A stretch of 64,000 nt of DNA, taken from NCBI GenBank assembly GCA_051453625.1, contig JBOZIK010000001.1:173071345-173135344 (forward strand), written 5' to 3'. The notes below the pieces were generated by a model. It did no database searches. It worked only from the letters and a program-made list of their open reading frames with translations, and had not been told where the DNA came from. The DNA comes from Welwitschia mirabilis. Taxonomy: Eukaryota > Gnetophyta > Gnetopsida > Welwitschiales. The position numbers and the translations under genes are program-made. Shown here piece by piece: positions 11,871 to 21,479 of this stretch; positions within the stretch are counted from its first letter, which is position 1; the number at the start of each line of letters is the position of its first letter.

Positions 11871-12474
11871 GCTAAGAGAGAAATGATGAAATAACCTTTT
11901 TGACTCATGAAAAAGTACTGAAATCTTGTGATATCCATTATGGAATCTTAGCATTTGTACTCTTGATTAAGGAAGATCTATCATCTATGTTATTTGTGCA
12001 TTCAAAGTCAGATCTAGTGCTTTATCTATTGTACATCTATAGAAGAATAACTCCAGTAAGTCTATTGTATCAAGAATGAGTGATATTTGTGAATTAAGGC
12101 ATTCTTACCATCACTACTACATCCTCTAAAGGTTGAAATTGAGCCTACAAAAGTATGTTTGTAAAGGTTATAGATGAACGTGCAATACCTGGAATAGTTA
12201 ACAAAGATCTGAATCAAGCTTGGGGATAAGCTGATCATTGATAGTAGAGTATGGAGATTTCCTGAACTACTATAAAATCCTATGTACATCTATTTAGTAT
12301 TTTATGTTTTCTATCAATTTCATTACTTTGAATGCTTTAGTTTCTCTTTACATGCACAATTTTATTAGTAAATTACTTTGATTAATATTTTCATATATAG
12401 TGAATTATTTGCTAATTTTATTTTAATTTTTAAGAACCTATTCATCCCCCTCTAGGGTTCTTGATCCTATCATT

Positions 12475-12486
12475 TAGTATCAGATC
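12475..12486 (+). promoter_or_regulatory. Primer binding site (initiator tRNA-Met type)
   Basis: TAGTATCAGATC lies two bases after the LTR end. It differs by two bases from the plant copia consensus TGGTATCAGAGC. Confidence 0.85.
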
Positions 12487-13067
12487 TAAGTTAAGTATTC
12501 TTTAAATTTTAACTAATATAGACTTTGGAACCCTATGATGAGTATTTCCTTTATTGATTTTTTAAATATTCTACTCTTAAACACTTGTAATTTTATTTTT
12601 ATATTTTGGATAGTATGTAGATATATTTCCAAAATGATTGTAAAGGAGTTAAGTGAAAGAGGTAAAAGATTAGTTTAAAAATCTAACAAAGAGAGGAGAC
12701 CTTCCTTTATGGCATTGATACCTCTTTTACAAAATATGTCTAACATATTAGAGCATGATGAATTTAATGTGATTGATAGAAAATAAGAGGAGCTAAAAGA
12801 TATCTATCAATAAATATATCAAGAATGTAAAAAGCTACATAAAGAATAAATGATTTAATCAAGATTATAAAATCTCTTACTAAGGGAAAAAAGGAAATGA
12901 AATCAAGTTTTAAAAAGATTAAATCTAAAAAAATCTAATCTCATTCTATAAGTAAAAAGATTATCTCATTCTATTAATAAATTTTCTAGTGATTCTTATA
13001 AATTAGAATAGATGCTTAGATTTTAGAAACTTTTTGATGATAAGTCTCGTATTGGATTCATCTCATT

Positions 13068-13216
13068 CATCCTGGCATCGAGCTATTTTCCTGTGGGGCT
13101 TCCCCCATAGTATCGTCACCACAGTAAAGTTTAACCACCAAATTTGGGATGGATTTCATCAAATAACTTTGAGATGATAGGTTGGTATGGTTCCTCTATG
13201 CCTTGGAGACTAGAAT
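13068..13216 (-). pseudogene. rrn5: Plastid-type 5S rRNA sequence inside copia gag
   Basis: Read on the minus strand, the blocks of plastid 5S rRNA appear in order and at the right spacing: ATTCTAGTCTCC, GGCATAGAGGAACCATACC, ATCCATCCCAAATTTGG, TGGTTAAACTTTACTG, GGTGACGATACTA and AATAGCTCGATGCCAGGATG. Most differences are C/T or G/A, but the loop at 13089-13110 (GGGGGAAGCCCC on the minus strand) differs by transversions from the seed-plant plastid gene as I know it. A 27-bp insertion at 13155-13181 splits the molecule; without it the length is 122, against 121 for plastid 5S. It is not a functional gene. Nuclear 5S is excluded by sequence. A cyanobacterial or other plastid source remains possible. 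Confidence 0.85.
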
Positions 13217-13300
13217 CTCCAACCAAACAAGAAGAAGGACGACATAAGAGAAAGGCATTGCCTGTTAGGCTCCAATTTTAGAAGGGACACCAAAATTAGC
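13217..13300. other. Less A+T-rich segment next to the 5S sequence
   Basis: This segment shares the higher G+C of the 5S insert (for example GAAGAAGGACGACATAAG and GCATTGCCTGTTAGGCTCC) and does not read as gag. It does not match the plastid 4.5S-5S spacer as I know it. It is probably part of the same inserted DNA. Confidence 0.4.
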
Positions 13301-13481
13301 AAAATCAGGTAACATAAGATAGTAAGTTCTTCTCAAATGTTATTTGTCATTTCTATGAAAAAATTGATCATTCACAACTTTTTTTTAATGCTAGGAAATT
13401 AATATTATTCTCAAACTCAATTAGCATCATTCCTTTTAAATTTATTCCAAAAGGAGGTATACAATGTAGTCTAAAAAGAGT

Positions 13482-13900
13482 ATGTGGGTGAAAACTAATG
13501 ATATCAAAATTATTTTAATTCAAACACATTTCAAGGTTTTAAATAACACTATCTGGTATTTAGATAGTGGATGTTTAGGACATATGATAGAAGATAAATC
13601 CAAGTTCAAGAAATTAAGCAACTTTCATAGAGAAGAGATGATTTTTTGTGATAATGGTAGAGAAAAAATAGAAGGCATTAGAATCATTGATGGAAATAAC
13701 CTTTCTAAAATTAATGAAGTATTGTATATAAATGGTTTAAAGTGTAATTTATTAAGCATGATTTAAATTTGTAACAAAGGTCATAAGGTAGTCTTCGATA
13801 AATCAAAATGTAAAATCTTGCATGGGAAATCTACTGATGTAATTCTTAGAGCAAGTAGACTAAAAACATTTATAGCATAGATTAATCATTTTATCCATGT
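13482..13900 (+). pseudogene. Copia aspartic protease remnant
   Basis: This is the retropepsin that cleaves the Gag-Pol polyprotein. The active-site block IWYLDSGCLGHM is intact at about 13551-13586, including the catalytic Asp-Ser-Gly. It is followed by KSKFKKL, FCDNGREKIEGI and GLKCNLLSMI, the usual series in copia proteases. The longest open part is 13482-13766, ending in a stop where the family continues. Coding similarity then resumes (CNKGHKVVFDKSKCKILHGK) towards the integrase. The start is arbitrary, since this is an internal part of a polyprotein. Confidence 0.85.
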
Positions 13901-13924
13901 TATTTTTTAAATATTCCTAAAGAA

Positions 13925-14820
13925 GAGATTTGGCATAAATGATTAGGTCATGTTAATTATAATCAGTTAAAAAAAATTATTTAAAAAAACATTATGAAAG
14001 GTATCCCTAAGATAAATGTAGAAAAATAAGACTTATGTGATGCATGCCATAAGGAAAAATAGATAAGGACTTCACATAAAAGTAAAAAAAATATTTCCAC
14101 ATCTATGCCATTATAGCTTATACCTATGGATATGGTAGGTCCCATTCAAACTCAAAGTCTAGGTGGAAAACATTATTTTCTTACTATGGTTGATGATTTC
14201 TCTAGAATACTTGGGTAGCCTTCTTGTTAAATAAGTTTGAAGCTTACAAACATAGGATTGAGATATGCAAAAATATTCAAAATGAAAAAGAATATACCAT
14301 AAAGAGAATTAGAAGTGATCATGGTGATGAATTTGAGAATCATTTTTTAAGAAATATTGCATTGATAATGGAATTTATCATTACTTTTCAACCTCAAAGA
14401 TACCACAACCAATTGGTATAGTTGAAATAAAGAATAGAGTCTTTCAAGAAATAGCATGAAATATGTTAAATGATAAGGATATTTCTAAATTCTTTTGGGC
14501 TGAGGTAGTTAGCAAAGCATGCTACATTATTGATAGAGTATATCTTAGTCCCAGTATAGATAAAACTCCATATGAGTTATGGAAAGGAAGACAACCAAAT
14601 ATGTCATATTTTAAATTCTTTAGAATTAAATGCTATGTGATAAAAGATAGAGAACATGTGACCAAATTTAAGTCTAAAGTAGATGAATCTATCTTTTTGT
14701 ATTACTCGACTAGAAGTAAAGCCTATCATGTTTTCAACAAGAGAATTTTAATGATAGAAGAGTTAATAAATGTGCAAATTAATGAGATTGACATAAGACC
14801 AAACTACACAAAAGAATAAA
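13925..14820 (+). pseudogene. Copia integrase remnant
   Basis: Integrase inserts the cDNA into the genome. The HHCC zinc-binding part is seen as GHVNYNQLKK and later LCDACHKEK. The catalytic core follows: MDMVGPIQTQSLGGKHYF with the first Asp at about 14127, VDDFSRI, then RSDHGDEFENHF near 14309-14344 with the second Asp. The Glu block (GIVEIKNRVFQEIA) near 14410-14455 is in another frame, so a frameshift lies near 14386. Then come LPKFFWAEV-like FFWAEVVSKACYIID, TPYELWKGRQPNMSYFKFF and the C-terminal KSKVDESIFLYYSTRSKAY. The DDE triad is present, but stops and the frameshift make it inactive. Confidence 0.9.
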
Positions 14821-14829
14821 AAGTCATAA

Positions 14830-16690
14830 TTATATTTATTTTTACAACTAATGAAGGAACTACTAAAAGTAATAAAGCTACGTCAAAATAAGGCACAATG
14901 AAAAAGTTAAAATTATTAAAAGATCATTCTTTAGAATCTATTATTAAAGAAGGTAATTTAGAAATAAAGATAAGAGGTTATATGAAGAATCTATGTGCTC
15001 ATGTGTGTTATGTTTTAAAAATAAAATTCAAGAAATTTAAAGAAGACAAATCTATTGAGGAATAGATGATGGCAATGCAAGACGAGCTATAATAGTTTAA
15101 GATAAATGATGTTTGAAAGCTAGTAGAAAGGCCAAAAGATAAAAATGTCATTAGAACTAAGTGAATTTTTTAAAAAAAATGTGATGAAGAAAATAATGTC
15201 ATCAAAAACAAGGGAAGATTAGTAGCAGAAAGCTATAATCAAACAGAGGGCATTAATATGAGTGATACCTTTGCTCTAGTTGTAAGACTAGATAGCATAA
15301 GAATGTTTTTATTTTTTGGAACCTATAAAAATTTCAAAGTTCATTAAATGAATGTGAAGAGTGCTTTTATAAATGGCGCTTTAAATGAAGAAGTCTATGT
15401 AGAGCAACCACAAGGTTTTATTTATCCTCATAAAACCAATCAGATGTATAGACGTAATAAAGCTTTATATGAATTGAAACAAGCTCTAAGAGCTTAGTAT
15501 AAAAAGATAGCCACTTTTTCAAATAAAAATAGATATATTCATGGAACTATAGACAAAAACTTATTTGTAAAGAACTTGAAAAAGAATTTCATTATTATAT
15601 AGATTTATGTAAATGATATTATTTTTGATGCTTAAAATGAAAAGTTNNNNNNNNNNNNNNNNNNNNNNNNNNNNNNNNNNNNNNNNNNNNNNNNNNNNNN
15701 NNNNNNNNNNNNNNNNNNNNNNNNNNNNNNNNNNNNNNNNNNNNNNAAGAACTTGAAAAAGAATTTCATTATTATATAGATTTATGTAAATGATATTATT
15801 TTTGATGCTTAAAATGAAAAGTTATCAAAATGATTTGCAACTATTATAACAACTCATTTTGAAATGAGTGTGCTTGGTGAAGTAAAAATGTCTCTTGGAC
15901 TATAGATTAAGAAATCTAAAGATAGGATTTTTTTTTCAATCCAAATATGCAAGAGATTTAATCAAACATTTTAAGTTTGAAAATGTAAAAACAACTGACA
16001 CTTCTATGTATACATCATGCAAAGTAAGTTTAGATGAAAATGGTAAACCAGTGAATCAAATACTTTATAGAAGTATGATTTGTATTTTATTATATTTGAT
16101 TGCAAGTAGACTAAATATTATGTTTAGTATTAGAGTTTATGAAAAGCATCGATCCCAACCAAAAGAATTACATATACCAATAGTTAAAAAAATAAATAAG
16201 TATGTAAAAGACACATGTGATTATGGCTTACAGTATCTTTTAGAGACATCTTTCAAACTTCTAGGTCTTAGTGGTGTGGATGGGGCTAGTTGCAAAGATG
16301 ATAGAAATAACACAAATGGAAATTGTTTTCTATTAGGTTCATGTTTAGTAGAATAGGCAAGTAAGAAACAATACTCCATTTATTTTTAAATAGCAGAAGT
16401 AGAATATATTGTAGCAGGTAGTTATTATACTCATCTTTTGTGAATGAAGGAATTTTCAAATGATTTTAGAGTTAATTTAAAATAAGTCCCTATCTTTTGT
16501 TATAATACAAGTGATATAAACATATCAAAAAATTCTATTTAGCATTTACAAATCAAACATATTAAGTTAAGACATCATTCGATAAGAGATTAAGTAGAAA
16601 AAGGACATATCTCTATGAACTTTGTGAGTACAGACTAACAACTAATAGATATTTTTACTAAACCCCTAAAATTTGATACTTTTCTTTATT
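14830..16690 (+). pseudogene. Copia reverse transcriptase and RNase H remnant
   Basis: This part copies element RNA to DNA. The linker block NLCAHVCYV leads into RT: MAMQDEL, FKINDV, KLVERPKDKNVIRTK, KGRLVAESYNQTEGI, NVKSAFINGALNEEVYVEQP, PQGFIYPHKTNQMYR and ALYELKQALRA. The catalytic box is YVNDII, where the family has YVDD, so one catalytic Asp is lost. RNase H follows: YRSMICILLYL, SRLNIMFSIRV, then ASKKQYSIYF, AEVEYIVAGSYY and INISKNSI near 16515. Stops occur at family Trp and Gln positions. The YVND block appears twice only because of the 77-bp assembly overlap at the 100-N gap. Confidence 0.92.
15570..15823. other. 100-N gap with exact 77-bp duplicated flanks (assembly artefact)
   Basis: The 77 bases before the N run (15570-15646) are identical to the 77 bases after it (15747-15823). 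The RT reads continuously if one copy and the N are removed. This is an unmerged contig overlap, not a biological repeat. Confidence 0.93.
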
Positions 16691-16699
16691 TCATTGTTC

Positions 16700-17433
16700 T
16701 ATATTTTATTATAGGACGGTTAACTATATCCTTGATTTAGTCAAATGAATGTCGTCAATCAACCAGAATAAAAACCTAGTTACCTAGACCCTCTTAGTTT
16801 TATAGGCTCATCAGTGAAAGCTGACAGTGTAGAATGGAAGCTTTTTTACTTTACCATTTTTTCATATTGATTATTTATTTATGTCTTGCTTATGTGCTTT
16901 TATGATCTTCTTTGTCATTGATGTTAAAAGGGGAGAATTAGTTGTTTGTTATTTATACTTTCAGATGTAGTATACTCTTGATGAGCACTTTTATTTTGTA
17001 ATGTTTGCATATGTTTAATGAAATCAACATGCACTTAGTTTTATGTTTTAAGTAATTATCAATTGGTATCTCAATTTCATTTGTGCAAATCATATAAGCT
17101 TAGCAATTTTCCAATGATTAATATTAAAGTTTCAAATGGGTATCCCATAAATTCAAATGTTAGTGTCCTATATTGGAAATTAAATCTAATATGTTAAATG
17201 GTTTATGTAATCACATTGTGCTTTTCATAAAATTTGTGTTCTACCCTCTAAATGTGCATCTTAAAATTGTTTCATTTTAAGCACAAAATTAAACTATCTA
17301 AAATGTCTTAAATTGGTTTCAAAAGATTTAATATTTTATAAAGAATAATAGGCATTTTGTAAGGGGGAGCTTTCTAAGTCCTAAATATTTTTACAACTAA
17401 GGATTATTTACCATCAATTTCAAAGGGGGAGAT
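16700..17433 (+). other. Copia 3' non-coding region with polypurine tracts
   Basis: No coding sequence is seen between the RNase H end and the 3' LTR. The tract AAAGGGGGAGA at 17422-17432 directly before the LTR is the polypurine tract priming plus-strand synthesis. Two more tracts, AAAAGGGGAGAA near 16926 and AAGGGGGAGC near 17362, lie upstream; this type of element often has several. Confidence 0.8.
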
Positions 17434-19112
17434 TATTAGATTATGTTTTACAATTGATATTAAACTAATTTTTTTATGTAGCAAATTTTGTGTAACTTAT
17501 GTAGAAGACGTTAATTACTATAGGTTTAATGATAAAGTTAAAATCATTAAATTCTAATCACTAAAAACCTGTCAAGTTTACTTGCCCTTTTGAGGAATCG
17601 ACTGGACTTCTAAGGGGTCAACCGCACCTGAAGTAGACACTTAGAAATTGAAATAAATTCAGAAGGGTTAACTAGATTTCTAATGGACTTAACTAGACTT
17701 ATAATCTTAAGAGCAAGTATTCCTGAACCAAATGCTAAGGAATCGACTGGACCTTTATAGGGTCAACTGGATTTGTGAACCTACTAACAGTGTTCCTAAA
17801 TTGAATGATAAGGGGTGGATTAGATCTATGATGGGGTCAATCAAATCTATGAACCTAAAAATAGTACTCCTAAACTAATTATAAAGGAAATGACTTGGCT
17901 TATTAAGGGGTCGATCAGACTTAAGCACTGTGCAACTGATGCCCTTGAGCTAATCCTTACGGATTCGACTAGATACCTGAAGGAGTTGACCGAACCTGGA
18001 AAATTGGAAAGATCTTTATTAGGAATAGTGAATAACTAAACATCATGATGGGTGACTAGATTAGGATCAACTAGACCCTGAGGGATTGACTAAACATGAA
18101 GCAGTAAGAAATAGGGATGACTAAAAATTTGACTCGAGTAACTTGTGTAAGTAATGATACCAAATGGAGTCAACTAAACTTTTGAGGAATTGACCAGTGA
18201 GAATGGAACTAAAATTTTCTATCTGTTTTATATTCATTATATATTTATTAGATAGTCATTTTCTAGTCATTTATAGCTATTGGAAGCACATTTTCAAATG
18301 TAATAAACCTAAAAGCCTTTTAATATAAATATCTAAGAGAGATATGACAAAAGAATCTTTTTGACTCATGAAAAAGTACTGAGATCTTGTGATATTTACT
18401 ATTGAATCTTGGCATTTGTACTCCTAATTAAGAAAGATCTATCATTTGGTTATCTGTACATTCAAGATTAAATTTAGCGCTTTAGCTATTGTACATCTAT
18501 AAAAGAATAGCTCTATTAAATCTATTGTATTAAGAATGAGTGATATTTGTGCATCAAGGCATTCTTACCATTACTACTACATCCTCTGAAGGTTGAGACT
18601 NNNNNNNNNNNNNNNNNNNNNNNNNNNNNNNNNNNNNNNNNNNNNNNNNNNNNNNNNNNNNNNNNNNNNNNNNNNNNNNNNNNNNNNNNNNNNNNNNNNN
18701 ATTGTATTAAGAATGAGTGATATTTGTGCATCAAGGCATTCTTACCATTACTACTACATCCTCTGAAGGTTGAGACTGATCCTATAAAAGTTTTATTTAT
18801 TAATATTATAGGTGAACTTGCAATACCTAAAAGAGTTAACAAAGATCTAAATCAAGCATGAAGATAAGATTATTATTGAGAGTGAAGTAGAGGGTTTCTG
18901 AACCACTATAAAATCTTGTGTGCATCTATTCAGTATTTTATGTTTGTTGTCAGTTTTATTACTTTGAATACTTTTAGTTTTTCTTCATATGCACAATTTT
19001 ATTACCAAATTATTTTAATCAAGCTTTTGATATATTGTGAATTTTTTTCTTATTTTATTTTAATTTTTAAGAAACTATGCATCCCCTCCCTCTAAGGTTC
19101 TTAATCCTATCA
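17434..19112 (+). repeat. 3' LTR of the SIRE-like copia element
   Basis: It begins TATTAGATTATG after the polypurine tract and ends TTAATCCTATCA. It aligns end to end with the 5' LTR. Apparent length 1679 includes 100 N and a 77-bp duplicate, so the true length is about 1502, close to the 1486 of the 5' copy. It holds the same paired-motif array (eight pairs, first near 17591, last near 18164) and TATA box (18324-18331). Confidence 0.9.
18524..18777. other. 100-N gap with exact 77-bp duplicated flanks (assembly artefact)
   Basis: Bases 18524-18600 and 18701-18777 are identical over 77 bp. The 5' LTR has this sequence once, which shows the duplication is an assembly overlap. Confidence 0.93.
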
Positions 19113-20850
19113 ATTTTAAAAAAATATAATAAGAACATTCTTAAAGAATTATACTAGAAAAGATCTAAACAGTTTTAAATATATGAAGAATAATAAATTC
19201 CTAGGCAAGATGATTAACTAGTTAAAATATTAAAGAAATGGTTATAGTATATGGATGATAACATCATTATAATTATGAACATACTATTTAAGATAGAAAA
19301 GGTGAGGAAGAAATATAGTCTTTCATATTGTTTACATAATCTAGGCTAAAGTTCTAGTTTTTAAAATTTCATATTTTGTATACCGTGATAGAATATATTC
19401 AATAATATGTTTATAATATGTTATACTTACTAAGGTAAAGCTTAGAAATCTTAAAATAAAGACTAGGGTTATCAATTAAGATATATAAAATCATAATTAT
19501 TATTCTTCCACAAGGATCCAAAGGGAATTTAAAAGCTTATAATGCCTTTTTTAAGATTAGATTAAATAATCAAATAAAGAGTAGAATTCATTTAAAATAA
19601 ATAAACACACTATAAATAAGGATCCTCCTTCTAAGTAATAGAATTAAACACTTATAAGATAAACAATTAAATAATGTTTAAAAAATAGAAACTAAGGGAA
19701 TCACCATTTATTTCTTAATTAAAGATGATAGATTATTAAACAATATGGATTTCATAATTAAATAATATGGGTTTCATAATTATGATGCCCTAATAATTAG
19801 TGCTTAAAAAGCATTTAGAAATACCCTAGAAGTCAATGAATAGGGTAGTAGTCTTATCATAGAAACTAGATCTATCAAGAATAGCATAGATAATCATAAT
19901 TATTATTCTTCCATAAGATTCATAAAGAAATTCTAAACCTCATAATCATTCATTTAAGATAAATTAAATCATAAATGAAAAGTTGAAATGTAATTAAAAT
20001 AAGGGAATATTAATAAGTCAAAAATTCACTTTCTAGACATAGAAAATGATTACTCATGAAATAAATAACTAAGTTTGTTTAAATAAAAAAAAATGCAATA
20101 ATCATCGTTATTTTCTTAACTTAAAAAATGATCAAGTATTGAAGTAATAGTTGGTTCTCATCAAGAATAAAGTAAGAAAAAAGTAAATCTAGTATGGATT
20201 ATAGGTAGGACTTCATAATTTAGGTAGAAATTATAGTGGAAAATGAAATAAAGTATCAATAGATGTAAACTAGAGGATGTAATAAAATTGGTAGCAATGA
20301 TAGCAACAGTATTAGTAGAGAAATAACAATAATAGAAATATGGGTTATTTATGATAGTAAGTCAAATGTTTAAAGGTTTAATAAAATAGGTAGAGAAAAG
20401 CTAGTGACACTAATCAAAATAGCAAAATTGGTATGAAGATGGAATGATAGCATTATTCATTAATAATAGAAATGAATAAGTTCAGCCAATTATCAAAGGA
20501 TTTATCCTAATCTTTCCAATCTCAGATAAGGTATGTCTTAGAGATTAAAATAAGTTTAAAAAATTTATTTTATATAGATATGTGTCAGCTAGAGTTAGAC
20601 CTATACTAGACCTAGCTTAATTTTAAATAGCCATAAAATGGCTAAAAATAAGAGAGATGGAGGTAGTTATAACATCCTAGGGACTACTCAGTTATTACTT
20701 TGCCTCTATAAAATTGTAAACAAATACTAGCAAATATTTAATAATGTTTTGGAATAGAATGTTTACTCATTACACTATAAAGGTAGATCCTAAAATGATG
20801 ATATACTCCTTGATAATGTCCTGCTTTGGATTAAAATACTAAACTTTACA
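19113..20850. other. Non-coding A+T-rich sequence between copia and LINE copy 1
   Basis: No protein similarity was seen. The main structure is the tandem duplication described at 19440-20250. Confidence 0.55.
19440..20250. repeat. Degenerate tandem duplication, period about 405 bp
   Basis: The block with ATCATAATTATTATTCTTCC at about 19490-19509 recurs as the same 20-base string at about 19895-19914. Downstream sequence continues to correspond for over 200 bp (TAATGTTTAAAAAATAGAA against AAGTTTGTTTAAATAAAAA, and so on). The copies have diverged strongly. No coding function was recognised. Confidence 0.55.
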
Positions 20851-21240
20851 ATAATGTTCTAGGAAGAAGGCTTATTAGAGAATACAAAAATAAATTGTAG
20901 GTGCCTAATAAAGATACACATAATGATAGATATGGCATTAAAGTTATTATTGGCTAAATTTTACATTTTATTAACTTTTAAAAACATGAAAAAGATTTAA
21001 AAATATAATTCAAATTCAAGTGGGGATATGAAAACCTTGACGTGAAATATGAGAATTTCCTATACCATGTAAAAACTATGGGAACATTGAAAACTTTAAG
21101 GAAGTATGTAGATTTAAGATATCTAAATTCATGCTTTAGCAAAAACAATGGATGCATAAAATAATAGTGCAAAAAATAACTTAGTTATCATTGTTATGAA
21201 AAATTAAGCCACATAAAGAGGCAATGTAGATATAAAAAAG
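20850..21240 (+). pseudogene. LINE copy 1 ORF1 remnant (DUF4283/zinc-knuckle type)
   Basis: This is the RNA-binding ORF1 protein of plant L1-type LINEs. The recognisable part is FKFKWGYENLDVKYENF near 21000-21056, followed by a decayed zinc knuckle (HVKTMGTLKTLRKY), in which the cysteines have become Tyr, His or other residues. It lies about 300 bp before the endonuclease region, as expected for ORF1. The N-terminal half cannot be recognised, so the start is a guess. Confidence 0.6.
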
Positions 21241-21479
21241 GAAGAAACTCCTAAGAAATCATAATGAGACAAAAAAAAACCAATTTTAACAACATTAATA
21301 ATGATAAATGAAGATAATATAAATGAAAAAGAATTAGAAGATAAAATCACCCCTCTAATAGGTAACAAATAGGAAAGACCAAAGGAAGATGAAATAATAC
21401 TAAATAATAAGAATGGGAATGCCAACTATAAACAAATAAAATTAAACAAAATACTTTAAAAATAATAATTCAATCATCA

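Larger units (their letters stand above)
10987..12472 (+). repeat. 5' LTR of the SIRE-like copia element
   Basis: The LTR runs from TATTAGATTATG to TTGATCCTATCA, directly before the primer binding site. It matches the 3' LTR along its whole length with many substitutions, mostly C/T and G/A. Its U3 part carries paired GTCGAC-type motifs, then a TATA box at 11863-11870. Length is 1486 bp. Confidence 0.9.
12600..13440 (+). pseudogene. Copia gag remnant with zinc knuckle, interrupted by a 5S insert
   Basis: This is the capsid/nucleocapsid part of the polyprotein. The N-terminal half is poorly preserved. Near 13000-13060 the SIRE-type motif before the nucleocapsid is visible (KLE, stop, MLRF, then DDKSRIGF). 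The zinc knuckle follows only after the foreign segment, at about 13340-13400, as CHFYEKIDHSQLFFNARK. The spacing fits a CX2CX4HX4C knuckle, but the second and last cysteines are Tyr and Phe. Stops are frequent. The plastid-type 5S sequence lies between the DDKSRIGF motif and the knuckle, so it was inserted into gag after the element landed or was carried by it. Confidence 0.75.
10987..19112 (+). mobile_element. Ty1-copia element, SIRE/Maximus-like, nearly complete but dead
   Basis: The full structure is visible: 5' LTR (10987-12472), PBS (12475-12486), gag, aspartic protease, integrase, reverse transcriptase and RNase H in copia order, polypurine tract (17422-17432) and 3' LTR (17434-19112). 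Both LTRs begin TATTAGATTATG, a decayed TGTTAGA, and end ATCCTATCA. Lineage placement rests on the gag motif DDKSRIGF, the long linker before RT and the RNase H end. All frames contain stops. The five bases flanking each end (GATGT and ATTTT) do not match, so the target-site duplication is lost or the ends have moved. The 3' LTR and RT each contain a 100-N assembly join. Confidence 0.92.

Noticed and set aside
13068-13216. Nuclear 5S rRNA gene or a SINE3-type 5S-derived element
   Set aside because: The sequence is of the plastid/bacterial 5S type, with no nuclear 5S promoter boxes and no SINE tail.
15570-15823. Duplication within the RT catalytic region
   Set aside because: The copies are identical and flank exactly 100 N; this is an assembly overlap.
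18522-18842. Minus-strand open frame of 106 codons
   Set aside because: It runs through the 100-N gap and repeats the same peptide because of the duplicated 77-bp flank; it lies in the copia 3' LTR.
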